Positions 40,594 through 46,902 of a DNA stretch of 46,902 nucleotides are shown in pieces; position 1 is the stretch's first letter, and the number at the start of each line of letters is the position of its first letter. The DNA lies in assembly GCA_947476275.1 (NCBI GenBank), contig CANJPQ010000033.1:1-46902 (forward strand), written 5' to 3'. A program made the translations under genes and the position numbers. The DNA is from Fidelibacterota bacterium. GTDB taxonomy: Bacteria; Pseudomonadota; Alphaproteobacteria; Rhodospirillales; Rhodospirillaceae. The notes beneath the pieces were generated by a model that saw only the letters and a program-made list of their open reading frames with translations, did no database searches and had not been told where the DNA came from.

Positions 40594-41355
40594 ATGCTGC
40601 AAGACCTGCTCGCTCTCAACGTCTTCCAGTTCCTGCTGATCTTTAGCCGGCTCTCGATCCTGTTTGTGCTGTTTCCAGGCATTTCCGCGGCTTACGTGCC
40701 GGTGCGTGTCCGCTTGGTCGTAGCGGTCATGGTGGCTCTGGTCGCCTTGCCGTTGGTGGCGGATCAGCTGCCCGGGCAGCCCAACAACGCAGCCGATCTC
40801 GGCTGGATGATCGTCAAAGAGTTCCTGATCGGCGGCTTCATCGGCATGCTGGTCCAGACCATCATGAGCGTGCTGCAACTCGCGGGCGAAGTCATCGCCA
40901 CGGCGAGCGGATTGACCAACGCCCTGGTGGACGACCCCGTGACGCAGGAACAGAGCGCCATCGTCATCGGCTTGCTCGACATCGTCGCGGTGCTGATGAT
41001 CTTTATCACCGGGTCCCATCAGCTCCTGATATCTGCGGCGATCGACAGTTTCAGTCTGATGCGCCCGGGGCAGGACTTGTTCGCCGGCGACATGCTTGCG
41101 ATGGGGTCGACGCTGATCAACCAGGCTTTTGCCATGGGCATCCGGCTGGCCGCGCCGTTCCTGGTGTTCCAGCTGGTGTTCCAGATCACATCCGGAATCC
41201 TGGCGCGCTTGTCGCCGCAGCTGAACGTCTATTTCGTCGCGATGCCGGCGCAGATCGCGCTGGGCCTCGGGATTCTCATGATCACGTTGCCGACCATGAT
41301 GCTTTTCTTCCTGCGTTTCTTCGACGAAACGCTGCGCAACATCGTTCACCCGTGA
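40594..41355 (+). CDS. fliR: FliR, export gate protein
   Basis: A 253-residue FliR with about six membrane helices: FQFLLIFSRLSILFVLFPGI, EFLIGGFIGMLVQTIMSVLQ, IVIGLLDIVAVLMIFITGSH and the C-terminal QIALGLGILMITLPTMMLFF. It completes the FliPQR pore. It is 27 bases after fliQ and 11 before flhB. Confidence 0.96.
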   Translation: MLQDLLALNVFQFLLIFSRLSILFVLFPGISAAYVPVRVRLVVAVMVALVALPLVADQLPGQPNNAADLGWMIVKEFLIGGFIGMLVQTIMSVLQLAGEVIATASGLTNALVDDPVTQEQSAIVIGLLDIVAVLMIFITGSHQLLISAAIDSFSLMRPGQDLFAGDMLAMGSTLINQAFAMGIRLAAPFLVFQLVFQITSGILARLSPQLNVYFVAMPAQIALGLGILMITLPTMMLFFLRFFDETLRNIVHP

Positions 41356-41366
41356 GGATGTAGCGC

Positions 41367-42440
41367 ATGTCGGACGACAAGGACGCCAGGACAGAAGATC
41401 CAACGGGAAAACGCTTAAGCAAAGCGCGTTCGGACGGCGATATCCCGGTCTCCCAGGAAGTCAAAAGCGTCGCCATGCTGATCGGCGGCCTGATCGTCGT
41501 CGGCACGCTTGCGCCGTGGGTGGCGAAGGAATTGACCGGCTTCATGCGCGCCTTCATCGAGCGGCCGCACACTATCGCGCTCGACGTCCTGGCCCTGCGG
41601 CAGTTGCTCGCGCAGACGGTCTGGAAGGTGGGCGTGCTGCTGGCGTTCCCGATGTTCGTGCTGACGGTCGCCGCCCTCGTATCCAATATCGGGCAGGTCG
41701 GTCTGGCTTTCACGCCGAACAAGCTCGAACCGAAATTGTCCTCGATCAACCCATTCGCCGGGGCCAAGCAGCTGTTCTCGCTGCAGTCGCTTCTGGAAGC
41801 CGGCAAGGGCGTGGTGAAGATCGCGATCATATCGGTCGTTGTGGCGGTGTTCATCGTCCCCGCCATCCATCATCCCGATCAGATCATCGATCAGGACATC
41901 CGCACCACGATGCAGCAGATCCACTGGCTGATCGTGATGATCCTGATGATCGTCGTGCTCGTGATGTCGGTGATCGCGGCGGGCGACTTGTTCTACCAAC
42001 GCTGGTCGCACAAAGAAAAACTCAAGATGACCAAGCAGGAGGTCAAGGACGAGCACAAGGAGTCCGAAGGCGATCCGAAGATCAAAGGCAAGATTCGCCA
42101 GTTGCGGTTGGAACGCCACCGCAAGCGCATGATGGCGAACGTGCCCAAGGCCAGCGTGGTCATCACCAACCCGACCCACTACGCCGTCGCCCTCCAATAC
42201 GACATGGACGGCATGGCGGCGCCCGTTGTGGTCGCAAAAGGTGCGGACTATATCGCCAAGCGCATCCGTCAGATCGCCGAGACCCACGAGGTGCCGATCA
42301 TCGAGAACCCGCCGCTCGCGCGCGCCCTGTACGCCACGGTCGAGGTTGATCAGGAGATTCCCCAGGAGCACTATAAAGCGGTAGCCGAAGTGATCGGCTA
42401 CGTGATGCGCCTGAAGGGGAAGGGCGTCACCCGCCATTAA
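41367..42440 (+). CDS. flhB: FlhB, export specificity switch
   Basis: A 357-residue FlhB. The N-terminal start (EDPTGKRLSKARSDGDIPVS) and four membrane helices (to about residue 205) are followed by the cytosolic domain with the self-cleavage motif NPTH in SVVITNPTHYAVALQYD (Asn at about residue 268) and the C-terminal IPIIENPPLARALYATVEVD-type block (VPIIENPPLARAL). Cleavage switches export from rod/hook to filament substrates. A short FhlB homologue is encoded at 38533-38865. Confidence 0.97.
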   Translation: MSDDKDARTEDPTGKRLSKARSDGDIPVSQEVKSVAMLIGGLIVVGTLAPWVAKELTGFMRAFIERPHTIALDVLALRQLLAQTVWKVGVLLAFPMFVLTVAALVSNIGQVGLAFTPNKLEPKLSSINPFAGAKQLFSLQSLLEAGKGVVKIAIISVVVAVFIVPAIHHPDQIIDQDIRTTMQQIHWLIVMILMIVVLVMSVIAAGDLFYQRWSHKEKLKMTKQEVKDEHKESEGDPKIKGKIRQLRLERHRKRMMANVPKASVVITNPTHYAVALQYDMDGMAAPVVVAKGADYIAKRIRQIAETHEVPIIENPPLARALYATVEVDQEIPQEHYKAVAEVIGYVMRLKGKGVTRH

Positions 42441-42458
42441 GCTAAGTAAAAGCCGCCC

Positions 42459-44867
42459 TTGACCGATGCCCTCTCCCCCCAACTGATCGGCCTGATCGCC
42501 GCCGGTGTCATTGCCGTGGCGTTGGCGCTCGCCGTGGTCATGGCGCGGCGCAAGCCCAAGATGCACGTGACCGCGACGCTGGCGGGGGTGCTCGACGGGG
42601 CGCCGCGTGCGTGTATCGTCACAAATCCCGAAGGTGCGGTCGTGTACACCAATGCGCGCGCGCGGGAGTGGCTGGGCGGGCTGGATCCCGCCGCTTTCCT
42701 GGGTGCGCGGGCGGTTCGGGACTTCGACCGTGAAGACGGCGTTCCCCGGCTTCTGCAGGCCGCCCAAGCCCGGCTCGCAACCACCGCCGACGTGCCCATC
42801 GTGCCCACCGGCGGCGCCGCGGGCGAGGAGCCCGAATGGTACAAGGTTTCGGTCCGGCCCCTGGATCTCGGCGTGCGCCTGATCCTGTGGACCGCGGAAG
42901 ACATCACCGCCCAGCGCACCATTACCGAGATCATCGGCCAGGAGCGGCAGGACGTTTCGGACTTCCTCTACTTCCTGCCCATGGGCGTCTATTCCACGGA
43001 CGTCGACGGCACATTTGGATATGTGAATCAGCGTCTGGCGGAATGGCTCGGCTATGCGTCCGAGGACCTCACCGGCATGAAACTCGACGATATCATCGTC
43101 GGGTCGGCGCGGCCGCAGATCGAAGGCGAGTGGCAGGGCGCCGTCCAGTTCAGGGCGCGCAGCGGCGAGGTGATCCCGGCGACCGTCTTGCAATCGACCT
43201 ACGACGACGTCGGTGTGACGCGTACGCGCACCACGGTCGTGCGCGGCATGGCGCGGACTGCGACCGGCGACGTCCGCGCAACATTCGAGCATTTCCGCAC
43301 CTTGTTCGATGCCGCGCCTGTGGCAATCGCGTTGACGGATGCGGATGCCCAAATCGCGGATTGCAATCAGGCCTTCGAGCGGTTGGTCGGCCAGTCGCGG
43401 GCGGTGCTCACGGGTACGCCGCTTTCCGAACGGCTGGTGGAGCAGGACCGGGCGAGTTTCTCCGCCGACCTTGAGAATGTTCTGGCGGGCGACAGCGAAG
43501 GCCTGCGGTTGGATGTGAGTATCATTGCTGCACCCCTCGTCGGGCCGGGTCGCGGCGACGGCACGGCGCAGGCGTCGATCTTCCTCGGGCCCCTTGCGGC
43601 CGTTCCCGGCGGCGACGTCGAGGGCGCAGTGGCGCATTTCATCGACGTCACCGAGCAGAAGAATCTCGAAGTCCAATTCGCCCAGGCCCAGAAAATGCAG
43701 GCCATGGGTCAACTTGCGGGCGGCGTGGCGCACGATTTTAACAATCTTCTGACGGCGATGATCGGGTTCTGCGATCTGCTGCTGCAGCGCCATGCGGCGG
43801 GCGATCCGTCATTCGCCGACATCATGCAGATCAAGCAGAACGCCAACCGCGCGGCGAACCTTGTCCGGCAGCTGCTCGCGTTTTCCCGCAAGCAACCGTT
43901 GCAGCCGAAAGAGCTCAACGTCACCGACGAACTCACTGAACTGTCCCATCTGCTGACGCGGCTGATCGGTGAGTCGATCGACTTCCGCCTGGTGCACGGT
44001 CGCGAGCTTGGGCTGATTCGCGTCGATCCGGGCCAGTTCGACCAGATGATCATCAATCTCGCGGTGAACGCGCGCGATGCGATGCCCGGCGGCGGCACGC
44101 TCACGATCTCCACGGGCGTGGACACGTTCGACCAGCCAACCCAACTCGCCGCAGAGCAGGTGCCCGCCGGGCGCTATATCCGCATCCAGGTGGCCGATAC
44201 GGGCAAAGGTATCGACCCTGTGAACCTGGGCCGCATTTTCGAGCCGTTCTTCTCCACCAAGAAGGAAATCCCGGGCGCGGGCACCGGCCTTGGGCTGGCC
44301 ACCGTCTACGGCATCGTGCGCCAGACCGGCGGGTTCATCATGGTGGATTCGGCGCCCAATGAAGGCGCGCGCTTCACCATCTACCTCCCGCGGTATGCTC
44401 CGGACCCGGAGGACGGCGATGCGCGCGCCAAAGCAATCCCGGCCGCCGCAGCAACCTCGGAGGAGAACGCCCCGCTCGACTTCAGCCGGCCAGCAAACGT
44501 GCTGCTGGTGGAAGACGAAGACGCGGTGCGCGTGTTCGCCGCGCGCGCGTTGAAGAGCAAGGGCTACAAGGTGTTCGAAGCGCGCACTGGCGAGCAGGCG
44601 CTCGACATTCTGAAAGAGCAGTCCGCTGTCGATCTGATGGTCACGGACATGATGATGCCGGGCATGGACGGGGGCACGCTCGCGCGGCTTGTCCGTGCCG
44701 AAAGGCCCGAGATCAAAATCCTACTGATCTCGGGATACTCCGAGGAAGTGGCCCGCGGCGATATCGTCGACACCGACGATTTCCACTTCCTGCCGAAGCC
44801 CTTCAGCCTCGGTCAACTCGTCAGTAAGGTGAAGGACGTGCTCAAGGACGCCGCGCAGGGAACGTAA
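42459..44867 (+). CDS. cckA: CckA-type hybrid histidine kinase
   Basis: An 802-residue hybrid kinase. One N-terminal membrane helix ([20 protein letters not shown]), PAS-like sensor regions (about 50-400), the phosphoacceptor block [20 protein letters not shown] (His about 425), an ATPase domain ([38 protein letters not shown]) and a receiver domain ([19 protein letters not shown], phosphoacceptor Asp about 730 in [14 protein letters not shown]). CckA phosphorylates ChpT, which passes phosphate to CtrA and CpdR. It starts at TTG 42459, 18 bases after flhB, so it is read with the export-gate operon. A CtrA box before that operon suggests a feedback loop. Confidence 0.92.
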   Translation: MTDALSPQLIGLIAAGVIAVALALAVVMARRKPKMHVTATLAGVLDGAPRACIVTNPEGAVVYTNARAREWLGGLDPAAFLGARAVRDFDREDGVPRLLQAAQARLATTADVPIVPTGGAAGEEPEWYKVSVRPLDLGVRLILWTAEDITAQRTITEIIGQERQDVSDFLYFLPMGVYSTDVDGTFGYVNQRLAEWLGYASEDLTGMKLDDIIVGSARPQIEGEWQGAVQFRARSGEVIPATVLQSTYDDVGVTRTRTTVVRGMARTATGDVRATFEHFRTLFDAAPVAIALTDADAQIADCNQAFERLVGQSRAVLTGTPLSERLVEQDRASFSADLENVLAGDSEGLRLDVSIIAAPLVGPGRGDGTAQASIFLGPLAAVPGGDVEGAVAHFIDVTEQKNLEVQFAQAQKMQAMGQLAGGVAHDFNNLLTAMIGFCDLLLQRHAAGDPSFADIMQIKQNANRAANLVRQLLAFSRKQPLQPKELNVTDELTELSHLLTRLIGESIDFRLVHGRELGLIRVDPGQFDQMIINLAVNARDAMPGGGTLTISTGVDTFDQPTQLAAEQVPAGRYIRIQVADTGKGIDPVNLGRIFEPFFSTKKEIPGAGTGLGLATVYGIVRQTGGFIMVDSAPNEGARFTIYLPRYAPDPEDGDARAKAIPAAAATSEENAPLDFSRPANVLLVEDEDAVRVFAARALKSKGYKVFEARTGEQALDILKEQSAVDLMVTDMMMPGMDGGTLARLVRAERPEIKILLISGYSEEVARGDIVDTDDFHFLPKPFSLGQLVSKVKDVLKDAAQGT

Positions 44868-44872
44868 CGGCC

Positions 44873-46111
44873 ATGGCGCGCACCGTGTATCTCATGTGCG
44901 AGCTGAAGAGCCGGGATTTGGATTCCCGCCTGCTTGTCGCCGCACACCTGCTGAATGCGGGTCTCGACGTGGTGATCGGCCAGCAGTGGACGATGGTCCA
45001 GAACGCGGCAACGATCCCCAAGGGCATTTTCCTCTTCAAGACTGCCAACCGCATCCAAGCCGAAGGCATGGGCTACGTGCGCAAGCACGGGCACGTCACG
45101 GTGGCGATGGACGAGGAAGTTCTGGGGATGATGGATCCGACCGTCGTTGGTCTGATGACAGATCCGCGCGCGTTCAACGCGGATGCGTTCCTCTTCCAGA
45201 ATGCGCAGCATCGATCCATGTTCGAGCGCGAGGGGCCGATTGTCGGCAACGTGCGCGTCGATCTCCTGCGGTCATGGCGTGAGTTTTATGCGGCCGAGGC
45301 TGCCGAGTGCGCATCGCGCGGTCCGTACCTTCTGATCAACACGAACTATGCGCTGTGCAACAGCGTGTGGGGCGCGCAAAGGATGTACGAGATCACCACG
45401 GGGGCCTGGCGACCGGATATGTCCGTGCCGGCGATCCGGGCCTACATGGAAAGCTGGCCGGTGACCGAGCAGCGCAATTTCGAGGCGATGGTCGGCTATC
45501 TCCGTCTGCTCGTGCCGCGGCTCGGCGGTCTGCGCCTCGTCATCCGGCCGCATCCTGCGGAGAACCACGAGGTATGGCGCAGCGTGGCGGGCGCGGAGAT
45601 TCTGACCGGCACCAATCCCATCCCGTGGATCATGGGTGCCACACTCACCGTCCACACCAACAGCACCACCGGCCTTGAGGCGGCGCTGTTGGAGTGTCCC
45701 AGTCTCAACCTCAATCCCGATCCGGACTCGGCGTTGTCCCGAAGCTTCGCGACGAACAACGCGCCCTTTCAGGCGTCCACGCCGGAGGAGGCGTTCCACG
45801 CAACGCATCGCGCCCTGGCGGGTGAATCGCTGCCGAACGCGACCGCCTGGCTGCCGCATTTCCCCGACAATGCCGCAGCCCTTGTGGCTGCGGAGATCGC
45901 GGCGCGCGCGATCGACGGTCCGCGCGTGGCCGGATGGCCGCGGGCGCGGCGCCAGCCTGTAGAGACCGAGAAATTCTCGGCCACGTTCGACGAGGTGTCG
46001 GCGCGTCTCGGCCGATTGAGCGCTCTGATGGGTGGCCCACAGCTCATTGGCGGCACCCTGGATGACTCCCTGTTCTGGTTCGGCCGGTCCCCGAGCGGTG
46101 AGTCGACCTAA
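44873..46111 (+). CDS. Surface carbohydrate biosynthesis-like protein
   Basis: A 412-residue cytosolic protein with a GT-B-like layout. Seen are TVYLMCELKSRDLDSRLLVA at the start, YLLINTNYALCNSVWG (about 155) and LRLVIRPHPAENHEVWRSVA plus IPWIMGATLTVHTNSTTGLE (about 220-265), the latter like capsule or CDP-glycerol transferase-type proteins. It belongs to the 'surface carbohydrate biosynthesis protein' group; exact reaction unknown. It begins 5 bases after cckA, so it is in that operon, and may add to polysaccharide or flagellin glycan synthesis. Confidence 0.72.
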   Translation: MARTVYLMCELKSRDLDSRLLVAAHLLNAGLDVVIGQQWTMVQNAATIPKGIFLFKTANRIQAEGMGYVRKHGHVTVAMDEEVLGMMDPTVVGLMTDPRAFNADAFLFQNAQHRSMFEREGPIVGNVRVDLLRSWREFYAAEAAECASRGPYLLINTNYALCNSVWGAQRMYEITTGAWRPDMSVPAIRAYMESWPVTEQRNFEAMVGYLRLLVPRLGGLRLVIRPHPAENHEVWRSVAGAEILTGTNPIPWIMGATLTVHTNSTTGLEAALLECPSLNLNPDPDSALSRSFATNNAPFQASTPEEAFHATHRALAGESLPNATAWLPHFPDNAAALVAAEIAARAIDGPRVAGWPRARRQPVETEKFSATFDEVSARLGRLSALMGGPQLIGGTLDDSLFWFGRSPSGEST

Positions 46112-46124
46112 GGGGCGGATGCCC

Positions 46125-46147
46125 CAGGCCTAGCGCTAGGGGCTGCC
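46125..46147. repeat. Palindrome after the surface-carbohydrate gene
   Basis: CCTAG-CG-CTAGG is perfect (46130-46141) within a wider CCCC/GGGG-flanked stretch. No T run follows directly, so it is at best a weak terminator. T-rich DNA of the recA upstream region begins about 45 bases later. Confidence 0.35.
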
Positions 46148-46189
46148 ACGAGGCTCGACTCAAGCCCTAGTTCCATATGTTTTGTTTTT

Positions 46190-46204
46190 GTTCTCTTTTT
46201 GATC
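46190..46204. promoter_or_regulatory. Possible LexA (SOS) box before recA
   Basis: GTTC-TCTTTTT-GATC differs at one fixed base from the alphaproteobacterial LexA pattern GTTC-N7-GTTC. It lies about 100 bases before recA in a T-rich stretch; a GAAC follows at 46216. Confidence 0.4.
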
Positions 46205-46301
46205 TTGTTTTTTGAGAACATACAGGGCACATTTGGCGCACCCGAGGAACACGGCAGCGATTGAACCCGCGGCTCAACCTGAATAGACAAAGGAGCGCCT
46301 T

Positions 46302-46902
46302 ATGGCCGAACCCGCCCTCCGACTGGTCGAAAGAGACAATATGGACAAGACCAAGGCTCTTGATGCCGCGCTCACCCAAATTGAGCGCGCGTTCGGCAAG
46401 GGCTCCATCATGCGGATGGGCCAGGCAGGCGCGGCGGTGGACATCGCCTCGATCCCGACCGGCTCTTTGGGCCTCGATCTGGCGCTTGGCATCGGCGGAT
46501 TGCCGAAGGGCCGCATCATCGAAATCTACGGGCCTGAAAGCTCCGGCAAGACCACGCTTTCGCTCCACGTCATCGCCGAGGCCCAGAAGAAGGGCGGCAC
46601 GTGCGCCTTCATCGACGCCGAGCACGCGCTCGATCCTGGGTATGCCCGCAAGCTCGGTGTTGACCTGGACGGCCTCCTGATCTCCCAGCCGGACGCCGGC
46701 GAACAGGCCCTCGAGATCGCCGACACGCTCGTCCGCTCCGGCGCGATCGACGTGCTTGTGGTGGACAGCGTGGCGGCACTGACGCCGCGCGCCGAACTCG
46801 AAGGCGAGATGGGCGACAACCACATGGGCCTCCATGCGCGCCTCATGAGCCAGGCGCTGCGCAAGTTGACCGCTTCGGTGTCCAAGTCCAACACCATGAT
46901 CA
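46302..46902 (+). CDS. recA: RecA recombinase, N-terminal part (cut by window edge)
   Basis: The first 200 residues of RecA; the frame is still open at the last base. Seen are [19 protein letters not shown], the Walker A motif GPESSGKTT (about residue 77), [18 protein letters not shown] and the Walker [20 protein letters not shown], all normal. RecA forms filaments on single-stranded DNA for recombination and SOS induction. AAGGAG lies before ATG 46302. The short N-terminal extension ([20 protein letters not shown]) is usual in alphaproteobacteria. It marks the end of the flagellar cluster. Confidence 0.98.
   Translation, partial: MAEPALRLVERDNMDKTKALDAALTQIERAFGKGSIMRMGQAGAAVDIASIPTGSLGLDLALGIGGLPKGRIIEIYGPESSGKTTLSLHVIAEAQKKGGTCAFIDAEHALDPGYARKLGVDLDGLLISQPDAGEQALEIADTLVRSGAIDVLVVDSVAALTPRAELEGEMGDNHMGLHARLMSQALRKLTASVSKSNTMI

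Noticed and set aside
41410-41426. AACGCTT-AAG-CAAAGCG similar to the flgI palindrome
   Set aside because: It lies inside the conserved start of flhB (GKRLSKAR), where the sequence is explained by coding.
41415-43793. Open frame of 792 codons on the minus strand
   Set aside because: It is antisense to flhB and cckA, both certain genes, with a low-complexity His/Arg/Asp composition typical of shadow frames.
1-46902. CRISPR arrays, tRNA or rRNA genes, insertion sequences, integrases
   Set aside because: I looked for regular spaced repeats, tRNA arms and transposase-like proteins and saw none.

Overview
The window is a large flagellar gene cluster from a high-GC alphaproteobacterium. The evidence for the class is the combination of FlbT, FlaF and FliX (alphaproteobacterial flagellar regulators), a CckA-type hybrid kinase directly behind flhB, a DksA with a degenerate zinc finger, and a candidate CtrA box. 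Rhodospirillales-like affinity is an inference from gene content only. The left edge cuts a flagellin gene and the right edge cuts recA.

Layout: (1) 1-3710: three tandem flagellin genes (the first partial), then flbT and flaF. (2) 3754-9875: two TPR glycosyltransferases of the GT41/SPINDLY type and, convergent, a lower-GC TPR-GSCFA gene; probably a surface or flagellin modification block. (3) 10021-13136: non-flagellar insert with a methyltransferase, a decayed reading frame, a MipA/OmpV-like outer-membrane protein and a MOSC protein. (4) 13163-19233, minus strand: operon flgI-flgJ-flgN-like-flgK-flgL with a sigma-54 promoter, divergent from fliX; then dksA. (5) 20906-25481, minus: a second FlaF-like gene, then the operon flgF-flgG-flgA-flgH with its own sigma-54 promoter. 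(6) 26009-34139, plus: fliL, fliM, a DUF6468-type protein, a MotE-like protein, two MotB-like proteins and a 1114-residue periplasmic AMIN-like/TPR protein. (7) 34207-37016: an exported MDR oxidoreductase and a TPR-GT9-like protein. (8) 37078-38865, minus: fhlB, a small helical protein, fliO, fliP. (9) 39101-44867, plus: flgB-flgC-fliE-fliQ-fliR-flhB-cckA; then a surface-carbohydrate protein and recA.

How it fits together: the genes cover rod (FlgB, C, F, G, FliE), rings (FlgH, FlgI, FlgA), hook-filament junction (FlgK, FlgL), export gate (FliO, P, Q, R, FlhB), switch (FliM, FliL), stator-like parts and filament. flgD, flgE, fliF, fliG, fliN, fliK, fliI and motA are not seen here. Regulation appears readable: two sigma-54 promoters (before flgI and flgF), each with a related GGCAA-N3-TTGCC-like palindrome about 95-100 bases upstream, and the same 13-base palindrome next to a perfect TTAA-N7-TTAA box between fhlB and flgB. 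This matches the CtrA / FlbD logic of Caulobacter, though FlbD and CtrA themselves are not in the window.

The most promising less-described system is the block 27865-34139, where two MotB-like membrane proteins, only one with the proton-binding Asp, are translationally coupled to a giant periplasmic AMIN/TPR protein and follow a DUF6468 and a MotE-like coiled-coil protein.
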